NCBI RefSeq assembly: GCF_002803065.1
Contig: NZ_NNBL01000001.1
Coordinates: forward strand, 284,734 to 348,733
Direction: 5' to 3'
DNA: 64,000 nucleotides
From: Streptomyces sp. CB01635
GTDB lineage: Bacteria; Actinomycetota; Actinomycetes; Streptomycetales; Streptomycetaceae
Positions within the stretch are counted from its first letter, which is position 1. Each line of letters begins with the position of its first letter. Shown in pieces: positions 37,901 through 45,477 of this stretch. The notes beneath the pieces were generated by a model. That model searched no databases. It was not told the DNA's origin and saw nothing but the letters and a program-made list of their open reading frames with translations. A program made the translations under genes and the position numbers.

Positions 37901-38659
37901 CGTCTCGTCTCGGCGGCCGACTACGAGGACTTCGCCCGCTCCCGCGCCGGTATCGGCCGGGCCGCCGCACGCGAACTCTTCGACGGGCGGCGGCGCGTTC
38001 TGCACGTGACGGTCGCGGGCACCGACGACGTACCCCTGGACGGCGGCTCGGACACCCTGCGCGCCCTGCGCGGGGCCCTCACCGAGTACGGAGACGCCAA
38101 CCTGCCCGTCCGCGTGGACGTGCGCGAACTGGTCCTGCTGCTCGTCGCCGCCAAGGTGAAGGTCGCTCCGGACCACGCCTGGGAATTCGTCGAACCACGG
38201 CTGCGGCAGGCGCTGCTGCGCCGACTCGGGTACGAGGGCCGCGAGTTGGGGCAGGCTGCCCGGCTCTCCGACGTCCTCGCCGCGGCCCACACGGTGCCGG
38301 GTGTCGACTACGTCGACGTCGACGTCTTCAACGGCGTCCCCGCGTCCGCCACCCCGGAAGAGCTCACCGCGCTGCTCACCGACCCCGGCGCACCGCGGTC
38401 GAGTGTTCCCGCGCACGAGGCGACGTACGACGAGAAGATCCACACCGTTCGCGACGCCGACGGCGAGACCCTGTCGGCGGTCTGCGCGCGCTACGGCATC
38501 CCACTCGCCGAACTTCTGCGCCTCAACCCCGACATCACCGACACCCGGCGCCTGGCGAAGGGCCGGTCGGTGGTCGTCTTCCGCGGCATCCGCCCGGCGC
38601 AGCTCGCCCTGCTGTCGCCGCGTGCCGCAGACACGCTGATACTCACGGAGGTCAAGTGA
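34901..38659 (+). CDS. Baseplate wedge protein, gpJ-like (second, larger copy) with C-terminal LysM
   Basis: A 1252-residue second gpJ-like protein. The unusual N-terminus is cysteine/glycine-rich (CSCGGACGG). Then ALDYRVGEYGSFLAALLDRL and TFHSERIADEAYIRTAGEHR are gpJ-like. A coiled insert (about residues 250-460) follows. The C-terminal gpJ region has TTVTFGDGVHGARLPSGHEN and AADYEDFARSRAGIGRAAAR. The last 80 residues form a LysM-like domain (IHTVRDADGETLSAVCARYG, LRLNPDITDTRRLAKGRSVV). It overlaps the previous gene by 4 nt and the next by 1 nt (TGATG). Confidence 0.9.
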   Translation: MSQACSCGGACGGHDERLAPAPLHNPPGRTALDYRVGEYGSFLAALLDRLASPAYPALGGLTVRTPDDPAIGLLDATAVLGDLLTFHSERIADEAYIRTAGEHRSLVLLGRLVGHRPRPGVAAATHLAYTLERDPRAEALPVLIPRGARTHGVPASADEESVTFETSRDLTARWDWNELKVRRRRPSLVTPEDLERRSELFVEGTANSLQTGDQLLFVFGEQAGGRRNLLPVAGVRIDRDDDITAISLQKSAPPTLKELVDEVRRWTAEPAAPGEPGEEPPTPEVPNPRPVSRLIEDFEDQVLAPLRAALDDVKTPESLAAALAEPVARLGEAQVLATGWEDVAAWFEQLEAVLAELAERALELAPTRTAGTPVATKAKSTADPRDAAFRTLAAVLPALRAQTPAPPSGTGPQRPGTDTARLLAALNPGLTGLYPAWRRAGAAAPGGAQLLRDLLAMRVTASPFGATAPLKPVQDDKGRVIRSADWPLTGAMLTSMRVVHDTAGKAPIRAEFQYVEGNGSDQRAVPLPVTRQVTFALGPGQVDLSTRSAQDRDLSWLVRRPADSQEPGVTVRLRDGLPECTLFVSRPDQDRLIHVGINNGTAQELSLRPGATEQFTHGEYEVSLRYTVGSTEPNVEVVIASKPAPVNRRVLQLDTVHTGITVGSWVAIQRPAKGAQDGIPGDAELAFVTTQVVAARTAAYTNYGITGRGTELTLVDPWLDEFDVLLSHIRDTTVYAAGEPLRPADEPLGEEVHGNGIELAELYDGLRAGRTLIVTGERSDIPGTAGVTAAEVVTIAATDQTVDPQLPGDRVHTHLTLTTDLAHRYRRETVRILGNVVEATHGESREEAIGSGDSDRVNQTFALWQSPLTWLADDNPLGATPVLEIRVDGVLWHEVDSLAGRGPRERIYITGTASDGRTTVTFGDGVHGARLPSGHENVHARYRFGTGKAANVPADRLTQPLTRPLGVTAVTNLRPATGGADADGPGLTRRTIPLAVSALDRLVSAADYEDFARSRAGIGRAAARELFDGRRRVLHVTVAGTDDVPLDGGSDTLRALRGALTEYGDANLPVRVDVRELVLLLVAAKVKVAPDHAWEFVEPRLRQALLRRLGYEGRELGQAARLSDVLAAAHTVPGVDYVDVDVFNGVPASATPEELTALLTDPGAPRSSVPAHEATYDEKIHTVRDADGETLSAVCARYGIPLAELLRLNPDITDTRRLAKGRSVVVFRGIRPAQLALLSPRAADTLILTEVK

Positions 38660-40836
38660 TGGCCACGAACGCGGCGAACTCGACGGATGTCCAGTTCGAC
38701 ACGGCAGCCCCCGCGACATCCCGGGAACCCGACGGCCTCGCCGCCCTGCTGCCCCGCTGGCATCTCCTGCGCGACGCCGAGGAGGGCGAGCCGCTGCGCG
38801 CGCTGCTCGCGGTCATCGCCGAGCAGCTCGACCGGGTCCGCGACGGCGTCGAGCAGGGCTACGAGGACCTGTTCGTGGAGACGGCGGCTCCCTGGGCACT
38901 GCCGTACCTCGGCGACCTGGTCGGCTACCGCACCCTGCCGGGCTACGAACGCGTCCTCACCACGGGCCTGCACGAGGGCGGGCGTGCCGCGCTGGCCGAC
39001 GCCGTCGCGCCGCGCGCGGACGTGGCTGCCACCGTCGCCAACCGGCGCCGGAAGGGAACGCTGCACCTGCTGGAGGAGATCTCCGAGCAGGTCGCAGACT
39101 GGCCCGCGCGGGCCGTCGAGCTGTCGCGGCTGGTAGCTCACCACCAGTCGGTGAAGCTGTTCCGGGAAACGGCCGCGGAGAGGGGCCGTCTCCTCGACCT
39201 CCGGGACGGCTCTGCGCTCGCGCTCGCCGGCGGCCCCTTCGACAGCACTGCCCGCACCGTCGACATCCGCCGTGCCAACTCGCGCAAGAAGCAGGGTGGT
39301 CGGACCCCGGCGGGAGTCGGCCTCTTCGTCTGGCGGCTCAAGGCGTACTCGCTGACGTCCTCTCCGGCGTACTGCATCGACCGCGCCCGCAACCTCTACA
39401 CGTTCTCGATCCTCGGCAGTGACAGCCCCCTGGTCACCAAGCCGGTCCCGGAACCGTCGCCGACCCACGTCGCCACGGTCGACAACGTCCCCGCGTTCAT
39501 CACCCGCCGCCTGCTCCACGACCGTCTCCTCGACTACTACGGTCCCGGCAAGAGCTTCGTCATCTGGCGCGACGGCGAGGACAAGCCCGTACCGCCCTCG
39601 GACATCGTGGTCACCGACCTGTCCGACTGGCGCTACCGCCCGGGCCGCGGGCAGGTCGCCGTCGACCCCGAGCTCGGACGGATCGCGTTCGGGGCGCGGT
39701 CGGCGCCCCGGCAGGGCGTGTGGGTGGACTACCACTACGCGTCCGGCGCCGACATGGGCGGCGGCGAGTACGAGCGGCCCGACCGCGTGGACCGGCCCGA
39801 CGCCGCCTTCTACCGGGTCGGCCCGGGACAGCCGTACCGGCAGATCATGGACGCGTACCGGGCCTGGCAGCACGACCGCCGTGCGGACCGCACCGGGCCC
39901 GACGGCATCATCGAGATCACGCACAGCGGCGCCTACCAGGAGCAGCTGGACTTCGACCTCGACCCCGGCGACCGGCTGGAGCTCCGGGCGGCCGAGGGCA
40001 CGCGGCCGGTGATGCGCCTGCTCGACTGGTACAGCAACCGGCCCGACGCCCTCAACATCCGTGCCGTGGCGGACGATTGCGCCCCGCACGAGCGGCCGCG
40101 CATCGTCCTCGACGGGCTGCTGGTCGCGGGGCGCGGCATCAACGTCACCGGGCCGATGGGAGCCGTCGTCGTACGGCACACCACCCTCGTACCCGGCTGG
40201 TCACTGGAGCCCGAGTGCGAGCCGCACTCGCCCGACGAGCCCAGCATCGTCCTGGAACGCACTACCGCCTGCCTCCAGATCGAGCACAGCGTCCTCGGCA
40301 CCATCGAGGTCATCGGCGACGAGGTCGGCGAGGACCCCCTCGACATCCACCTCCGCGACAGCGTCCTGGACGCCACCGGACACGACCGCGAGGCCCTGTC
40401 CGCCCCGGACTGCCGCCTCGCTCACGCCGTCCTGCACGCGCACCGCGCGACCGTCATCGGCGAAGTCCACACGCACGCGGTGGAGATCGCCGAGAACTCG
40501 GTCTTCACGGGCAAGCTGCGGGTGGCCCGGCGCGGCATCGGCTGCCTGCGGTACTCGTACGTCCCCGTCGGCTCGCGCACGCCACGACGACACCGCTGCC
40601 AGCCCGATCTCACGCCCGGCGTACAGCCGTTGTTCGCCGCCGTGCGCTACGGGACCCCCTGGTACGGGCAGTTGGCCGACGCCTGCTCCGAGCTGATCCG
40701 GCGCGGTGCGGACGACGGCGCCGAGATGGGCGCCTTCCACGACCTGTACCGGCCGCAGCGCGAGGACGGTCTGCGCGCACGCCTCGCGGACCACACACCC
40801 GCGGGGACGGACGCCGGAATCTTCTTCGTGACATGA
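38659..40836 (+). CDS. gpI-like tail protein with C-terminal beta-helix-like region
   Basis: A 725-residue protein starting at ATG 38659 in TGATG. The N-terminal 250 residues fit a gpI-type baseplate-periphery protein: GLAALLPRWHLLRDAEEGEP, EQGYEDLFVETAAPWALPYL, GDLVGYRTLPGY. The C-terminal half has short strand repeats with regular turns (NIRAVADDCAPHERPRIVLD, GLLVAGRGINVTGPMGAVVV, SPDEPSIVLERTTACLQIEH), suggesting a right-handed beta-helix like those of fibre or adhesin proteins. In the absence of a recognisable tail fibre gene, this may be the peripheral receptor-contacting part. Confidence 0.8.
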   Translation: MATNAANSTDVQFDTAAPATSREPDGLAALLPRWHLLRDAEEGEPLRALLAVIAEQLDRVRDGVEQGYEDLFVETAAPWALPYLGDLVGYRTLPGYERVLTTGLHEGGRAALADAVAPRADVAATVANRRRKGTLHLLEEISEQVADWPARAVELSRLVAHHQSVKLFRETAAERGRLLDLRDGSALALAGGPFDSTARTVDIRRANSRKKQGGRTPAGVGLFVWRLKAYSLTSSPAYCIDRARNLYTFSILGSDSPLVTKPVPEPSPTHVATVDNVPAFITRRLLHDRLLDYYGPGKSFVIWRDGEDKPVPPSDIVVTDLSDWRYRPGRGQVAVDPELGRIAFGARSAPRQGVWVDYHYASGADMGGGEYERPDRVDRPDAAFYRVGPGQPYRQIMDAYRAWQHDRRADRTGPDGIIEITHSGAYQEQLDFDLDPGDRLELRAAEGTRPVMRLLDWYSNRPDALNIRAVADDCAPHERPRIVLDGLLVAGRGINVTGPMGAVVVRHTTLVPGWSLEPECEPHSPDEPSIVLERTTACLQIEHSVLGTIEVIGDEVGEDPLDIHLRDSVLDATGHDREALSAPDCRLAHAVLHAHRATVIGEVHTHAVEIAENSVFTGKLRVARRGIGCLRYSYVPVGSRTPRRHRCQPDLTPGVQPLFAAVRYGTPWYGQLADACSELIRRGADDGAEMGAFHDLYRPQREDGLRARLADHTPAGTDAGIFFVT

Positions 40837-40890
40837 GCAGTGCCGCCGTACGACCCACCCGCACTTTCCTGAACCAGGGGGACCCCCTTC

Positions 40891-42459
40891 ATGCACGCTG
40901 ATCTCTCCCGTCTCACCTTCCACCCGGAGCGGCACTACTCCGCGGTCGTCGCCCAGCAGGGCCGCGTCCAGCTCGACGCCGACGCCAACGAGCAGACCGC
41001 GATCCAGCTCCACCAGGCCCGCACCCTCGCCGCGGACCTGATCGGCCGCTACGGCGGGCCGCGGGACGCGGCGGGCTTCCGCATCGAGTACGTGGGCGGC
41101 AAGCACGACATCGACACCCTCTACATCCACGGCGGCCGTTACTACGTCGACGGCATCCTGCTCGACGCGGACCGCCCGGCCCCCGGCACGCCCGTGCCGG
41201 ACGAGGACGCCGAGAACGCCATGGACACGGAGGGCGCGGAGGACACGGCCGCCCCGCCCTCGTACTGGACCTACTGGGACCAGCCCGACGCCTACCGCGA
41301 CGCGGAGAAGCCAGGCGACCGGCTGCCCTCGCCCGCGCAGTCGCCGTTCGTGGTCTACCTGAACGTGTGGGAGCGGTCGGTGAACGCGGCCGAGGACCCG
41401 GCGCTGCGCGAGGTCGCCCTCGGCGCGGCGATGCCGGACACCGCGGCCCGCGTCAAGGTGGTCTGGCAGGTGCTGCCGCTGTCTCTCGCGGCGCTGGCGA
41501 TCGAGGACGCCGACCCGTCGAAGGAGGTCGTCCGCGCGGCCTTCGACAAGTGGGCGCAGAGCCAGGCGGCGACCACCGCCCGGCTGGCCGCCCGCAGCGA
41601 GCGGCCCGACCATGCCGACGAGGACCCGTGCCTGGTCAGGCCCGATGCCCGCTACCGCGGTCCGGAGAACCAGCTGTACCGGGTCGAGGTCCATGCCGGT
41701 GGCGAGGCGAAGGACGCCACCTTCAAGTGGTCCCGTGAGAACGGCTCGGTCGTCTTCCCGGTCGACGAACTGGACGGCACCTGGGTGCAGTTGGCGTCCC
41801 TCGGTCACGACGACAAGCTCGACCTGGACGTCGGCGACTTCGTCGAGTTCACGGACACCGCCTGCGCCTCCCGCCTGGAAGCCCTGCCCCTGCTGCGCGT
41901 CGAGGAGCTCGACCTGCCGGGCCGCCGCGTCCGCCTCTCCGCCGAGCCCGGGCCGGGCGTCGGCCGGCTGCCCCACCTGCACCCGTTCCTGCGCCGCTGG
42001 GACCACCGCGAGGGTCCGAAGCGCAGGGGCCGTACCGCAGCCCTGAAGGGCGGCGCCGTCCCCGTCACGGAGGGGGAGTGGCTGCCTCTGGAGGACGGCG
42101 TCGAGGTGTACTTCGCCAAGGGCGGCACCTACCGGACCGGCGACCACTGGCTCGTCCCCGCCCGCACCGCCACCGGCAGCGTCGAATGGCCGACGGACCC
42201 GGCGCGTCGCCCGTTGCTCCAGGGGCCCGCCGGCGTCGCCCGCCACTTCGCCCCGCTGGCCCTGGTCAAGGGCGAGGAGAGCGCCGTCGACCTGCGCCTC
42301 GCCTTCGGCCCGCTCGCGATCGGCATCCCGGCCGCGGACGAGGCGACCCTTGCGGCGGAGGAACAGGCACACCGTGAGGAGCTCGCGGCCGAAGGCCCCT
42401 CGCACAGCAGGTCGCAGACCACCGCAGAAGCGGAGTCCGCCGTGGAAGGAGACGAGTGA
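40891..42459 (+). CDS. DUF6519 domain-containing CIS protein
   Basis: A 522-residue protein. The N-terminus RLTFHPERHYSAVVAQQGRV followed by QLDADANEQTAIQLH is the DUF6519 signature; beta-rich segments include KHDIDTLYIHGGRYYVDGIL, LYRVEVHAGGEAKDATFKWS and FKWSRENGSVVFPV. DUF6519 proteins occur at the 3' end of phage-tail-like clusters and may be peripheral baseplate or appendage proteins. The last 40 residues are charged and probably disordered. A strong GAAGGAGACG ribosome-binding sequence for the next gene lies at its 3' end. Confidence 0.85.
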   Translation: MHADLSRLTFHPERHYSAVVAQQGRVQLDADANEQTAIQLHQARTLAADLIGRYGGPRDAAGFRIEYVGGKHDIDTLYIHGGRYYVDGILLDADRPAPGTPVPDEDAENAMDTEGAEDTAAPPSYWTYWDQPDAYRDAEKPGDRLPSPAQSPFVVYLNVWERSVNAAEDPALREVALGAAMPDTAARVKVVWQVLPLSLAALAIEDADPSKEVVRAAFDKWAQSQAATTARLAARSERPDHADEDPCLVRPDARYRGPENQLYRVEVHAGGEAKDATFKWSRENGSVVFPVDELDGTWVQLASLGHDDKLDLDVGDFVEFTDTACASRLEALPLLRVEELDLPGRRVRLSAEPGPGVGRLPHLHPFLRRWDHREGPKRRGRTAALKGGAVPVTEGEWLPLEDGVEVYFAKGGTYRTGDHWLVPARTATGSVEWPTDPARRPLLQGPAGVARHFAPLALVKGEESAVDLRLAFGPLAIGIPAADEATLAAEEQAHREELAAEGPSHSRSQTTAEAESAVEGDE

Positions 42460-43352
42460 TGGCCACACCTCTGAGCGCGTCCAAGCTGGTGGAGATCCTG
42501 CGTAAAGAGGGTCTGACGGTCCACGAGGTGCGCAGCTGGCGCACGCACAACCGCAATACGAAGGGTCCCTGGGGCCCGGTGAACGGCGTGATGATCCACC
42601 ACACCGTCACCTCCGGCACGGACGCCTCCGTGAACATCTGCTACAACGGCTACTCGGGCCTGCCGGGGCCGCTGTGTCACGGCGTCATCGACAAGAAGGG
42701 CGAGATCCACCTCGTCGGCAACGGCCGTGCCAATCATGCGGGGCTGGGCGACAGCGACGTGCTGCGCGCCGTGGTGAACGAGTCGAAGCTGCCGCACGAC
42801 AACGAGGCCGACACCGACGGCAACCGGCACTTCTACGGCTTCGAGTGCATCAACCTCGGCGACGGCAAGGACCCCTGGCCCGAGGCGCAGAAGGAGGCCA
42901 TCGAGAAGGTGTCCGCCGCGATCTGCCGTCACTACGGCTGGAGCGAGCGGTCGGTCATCGGCCACAAGGAGTGGCAGCCGGGCAAGCAGGACCCGCGCGG
43001 CTTCACGATGGACAGCATGCGCAAGCGGATCGCCGACCGGCTCGCCGGAAAGTCCCAGGGCTCCGACCCCAAGCCCGACCCGAAGCCCACGCCGTCCAAG
43101 CCGTCGCACGCTCCGTTTCCCGGCAGCGGCTTCTTCCACAACGGCCAGAAGTCCGCGGTCATCACGGCCATGGGCCGCCGCCTGGTCGCCGAGGGCTGTG
43201 ACCACTACGAGGAGGGGCCGAGCCCCGAGTGGACCGATGCCGACCGCAAGTCCTACAAGGCCTGGCAGCAGAAGCTCGGCTTCAAGGGCAAGGACGCGGA
43301 CGGCATTCCGGGCAAGACCAGCTGGGACAAGCTGAAAGTCCCGGCGTCCTGA
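42459..43352 (+). CDS. N-acetylmuramoyl-L-alanine amidase with peptidoglycan-binding domain, phage-endolysin type
   Basis: A 297-residue protein. Residues about 1-185 are an Amidase_2 domain: GVMIHHTVTSGTD, GPLCHGVIDKKGEIHLVGNG, RANHAGLGDSD, FYGFECINLGDG, GHKEWQPGKQDPRGF; the histidines of HHT and GHKEW and the cysteine region fit zinc-dependent amidases. After a Pro/Lys linker, residues about 210-297 are a peptidoglycan-binding module (WQQKLGFKGKDADGIPGKTSW). The sequence strongly resembles Streptomyces phage endolysins. No signal peptide. It cuts the MurNAc-L-Ala bond. Last gene of the CIS run; ATG overlaps the previous stop, with an alternative GTG 3 nt upstream. Confidence 0.92.
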   Translation: MATPLSASKLVEILRKEGLTVHEVRSWRTHNRNTKGPWGPVNGVMIHHTVTSGTDASVNICYNGYSGLPGPLCHGVIDKKGEIHLVGNGRANHAGLGDSDVLRAVVNESKLPHDNEADTDGNRHFYGFECINLGDGKDPWPEAQKEAIEKVSAAICRHYGWSERSVIGHKEWQPGKQDPRGFTMDSMRKRIADRLAGKSQGSDPKPDPKPTPSKPSHAPFPGSGFFHNGQKSAVITAMGRRLVAEGCDHYEEGPSPEWTDADRKSYKAWQQKLGFKGKDADGIPGKTSWDKLKVPAS

Positions 43353-43365
43353 GAGCCTGACCGCC

Positions 43366-43400
43366 CTGCCCGCCTACGCCGGTTCGGCGTTGGTGGGCAG
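43366..43400 (+). terminator. Terminator hairpin at the end of the CIS operon
   Basis: Arms 43366-43380 and 43386-43400 pair over 15 positions with one T-T mismatch and one G-U pair, around a 5-nt loop (GGTTC), starting 14 nt after the amidase stop. Best candidate for the 3' end of the CIS transcript. Confidence 0.85.
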
Positions 43401-43457
43401 GCCCGCGGGTCGGAGACTCCGAAACGGCCGACGCGACCACGAAAGGCCATGACTCCC

Positions 43458-43512
43458 AGGGGCGTTTGGATCACGCCGGGCTCGCGGGGGTCTGATCCAG
43501 ACGAAAGCCCCT
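43458..43512 (-). terminator. Long hairpin between CIS end and deacetylase
   Basis: Outer arms AGGGGC (43458-43463) and GCCCCT (43507-43512) and inner arms 43464-43473 and 43493-43502 (GTTTGGATCA with TGATCCAGAC, 9 of 10 pairs) fold into one long hairpin with a GC-rich loop. It overlaps the deacetylase stop codon and likely ends its transcript; it may also back up the CIS terminator. Confidence 0.7.
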
Positions 43513-44371
43513 AGCGCCTGGCCGTCGACCCGATCAGCTCCGACACCCGCACGAACCGGTACCCGCGTTCCCGCAGCCTCGGTACGACGGCGCGCACCGC
43601 GGCTTCCGTGGTGGGCGCCGCGCTGCGGGTGCAGTGCATGACGACGACCGAACCGGGCCGCACCCCGTCGAGCACCTGCTGTGCCACCGCGCCCGAGTCC
43701 GTAGCGAACGCGTCCCCGCTCACCACGTCCCACTGCACGGCAGTGACGCCCGCCGGGGTCAGCTTCCGCAGTACCTCCTGGTCGTAACACCCGCCCGGGA
43801 AGCGGAAGTACGGCACCGTGCGTTTCACACCGGCCTTGCGGAAGGCGGTGAAGGCGCGCTCCACGTCCGTCCGCATCTGCGCGGGCGGCATGGTGGGCAG
43901 GCCGTAGCACTCACCGGTGAAGGCGTAATGGCTGTACGAGTGGTTGGCCACCTCGAAGAGCGGATCGCTCCCGATCGACTTCGCCTCGGCCGGGTACTCC
44001 TCGGCCCACCGCCCGGTCATGAACACGGTCGCGGGCACCTTCAGCCGGCGCAGTGTCGCGATCAGGGCCGGGTTGTCGAAGTGCTCACCGGCCGCGGCGC
44101 GGGCGCCCTCGTCGGCGGTCATGTCGGCGTCGAAGGTGAGGGCCACGGTGCGGTCCCGCGGGTGGGGCGCGCTCTTGAAAACGGGGGTGAGACCGGCGGG
44201 GCCCGGCGCGAGCGTGGGCGGGCGCGAGGGCGCGGCGGACGCGGAGGCGCTCGCGCTCACCACCCCTCGCCCCGGGTGCCCGGCGGAGTCGCCGCTCCCA
44301 CCGCAGGCGGCAGTTCCAGTCCCCAGCGCGCCCAGGGCGCAGACCAGTGCAAATCTCCGTACATAGGTCAT
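43511..44371 (-). CDS. Polysaccharide deacetylase family lipoprotein
   Basis: A 286-residue exported protein. The signal peptide ends with a lipobox-like GTAACG (cysteine near residue 23). The NodB-type domain shows VALTFDADMT (metal-binding aspartates), FEVANHSYSHYAF (the two metal-binding histidines), YFRFPGGCYDQEVL and VVMHCTRSAAPTTEAAV. Such enzymes remove acetyl groups from cell-wall or capsule polysaccharide. The ATG at 44371 is chosen; a GTG lies 3 nt upstream. The 93-bp upstream gap contains an AT-rich patch (44385-44409) that probably holds the promoter. It is convergent with the CIS amidase gene. Confidence 0.9.
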   Translation of the reverse strand: MTYVRRFALVCALGALGTGTAACGGSGDSAGHPGRGVVSASASASAAPSRPPTLAPGPAGLTPVFKSAPHPRDRTVALTFDADMTADEGARAAAGEHFDNPALIATLRRLKVPATVFMTGRWAEEYPAEAKSIGSDPLFEVANHSYSHYAFTGECYGLPTMPPAQMRTDVERAFTAFRKAGVKRTVPYFRFPGGCYDQEVLRKLTPAGVTAVQWDVVSGDAFATDSGAVAQQVLDGVRPGSVVVMHCTRSAAPTTEAAVRAVVPRLRERGYRFVRVSELIGSTARR

Positions 44372-44464
44372 CACGCGGCGACATTAAACGTACTAATGCG
44401 ATTAATTACGCACCGTGCCGCGTGTGCGGTGCGGCGTCGGGCCAGGTGGGCGAGAGGTGAGGGC

Positions 44465-45328
44465 TCAGGTGTCCCGCAGCGCTCTGCTCACCTGGTCGAA
44501 GAAGCGCGCGTGCGCGGACTCGCTCGCCGGGAGTTCGGGGTTCCAGGGGAGCAGGCGTGCCCCGGCCTCGACCTGCTGCCAGTACGGGTTCGCCGCGTAC
44601 TGCTCGCACGGGGACGCGTTCGCGCGGGAGTCCACGAGCACGATGTCGGGCGCGAGCGCGGCGGCCTGTGCCCACCCGGTCGTGTTCCAGTTGGCGCCCG
44701 GCCCCTGCGGCGGTTCGACGGTCCGTACGCCGAGAGCCGTCAGCGCGCTCAGGTCGGGCCACTTGGCGGGGCGTGCCAGATGGACGCTGTCCGGGCCGCC
44801 CGGCGACAGGGCCAGCACCCGCCCCGTATTGTCCCGCGCGGTCTGCTCCAACTCCCGCATGGTGCGCTCCAGTTCGGCCCCGCCCCGGTCCCGCGCCCCG
44901 AGCGAGCGCGTCAGCTCGGCGAAGCGCTCCCTGACCGCGGTGAGCGAACGGCCCTGACCGATGTCGACCACGACGACCGGGACGTGCTCCTCCAGGTGCT
45001 TCGCCACGTCCGGATCGACGCCGTACACCTGACCGCCGCCGTAGGTGACGGCGACGACGAGGTCGGGCTCGGCCGCGAGCACCTCCTCCAGCCCCACGCT
45101 GTGGCCCGCCCCCAGGTACGGGACCTCGTCGAGCGGCAGCGTCCCTGCCTTGGCCGGGTCGGCGAGATCGCCGTCGTGGAACGAGCCGAAGATCCCCACC
45201 GGCCGTATCCCGTGGTCCCACAGGGTGGCGCCGGCCTGTATGTAGGCCACCACCCGTAACGGCACGTCCCCCGCGGCCGCCACATGCCCGCGGTCGTCGG
45301 TGAACTCCCAGACTGCGTGTCGTTCCAT
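44465..45328 (-). CDS. Substrate-binding protein of siderophore/corrinoid type without signal peptide
   Basis: A 287-residue protein with the type III periplasmic-binding fold of the BtuF/FhuD group: PLRVVAYIQAGATLWDHGIRPVG, VGLEEVLAAEPDLVVAVTYG, VPVVVVDIG, GWAQAAALAPDIVLVDS, ANPYWQQVEAG. These normally deliver iron-siderophore or corrinoid to ABC permeases. Unusually, it begins MERHAVWEFTDDRGHVAAAG with no Sec, Tat or lipoprotein signal, and the frame has no longer alternative start. No permease or ATPase genes are adjacent. A 5' hairpin lies at 45359-45388. It may act in the cytoplasm or be exported by other means. Confidence 0.8.
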   Translation of the reverse strand: MERHAVWEFTDDRGHVAAAGDVPLRVVAYIQAGATLWDHGIRPVGIFGSFHDGDLADPAKAGTLPLDEVPYLGAGHSVGLEEVLAAEPDLVVAVTYGGGQVYGVDPDVAKHLEEHVPVVVVDIGQGRSLTAVRERFAELTRSLGARDRGGAELERTMRELEQTARDNTGRVLALSPGGPDSVHLARPAKWPDLSALTALGVRTVEPPQGPGANWNTTGWAQAAALAPDIVLVDSRANASPCEQYAANPYWQQVEAGARLLPWNPELPASESAHARFFDQVSRALRDT

Positions 45329-45358
45329 GTGTCCGTGTCCTTGTCCCTAGGGGGCGAC

Positions 45359-45388
45359 GTCCTGAAGGGCTCATGGGCCCGGCAGGAC
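45359..45388 (-). promoter_or_regulatory. Hairpin in the leader of the substrate-binding protein gene
   Basis: On the minus strand, GTCCTG and CAGGAC form outer arms and GGGC/GCCC inner arms with a 2x2 internal loop and a 6-nt loop (CCATGA on the minus strand). It lies 31 nt upstream of the start at 45328 and 90 nt downstream of the PPK2 stop, so it is either the PPK2 terminator or a leader structure. No ligand-binding riboswitch motif is recognisable. Confidence 0.5.
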
Positions 45389-45477
45389 CCCTAAGACCCT
45401 GCCCAGGGGGCGGGATCGGCACGCTCGGTGATCAGCCGCATTTGTGGGCGGCGCCGGTGAGGTACGGAAACCCCGCC

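Noticed and set aside
13940..43352. Prophage
   Set aside because: Tail-type genes are present but no capsid, portal, terminase, integrase or lysogeny regulators, so an eCIS fits better.
13940..43352. Type VI secretion system
   Set aside because: No TssJ, TssL, TssM or ClpV-type genes; the AAA+ ATPase is of the eCIS type, and a DUF4255 cap is present.
43401..43457. tRNA or attachment site at the right CIS boundary
   Set aside because: No cloverleaf can be folded and no matching repeat is seen at the left boundary.
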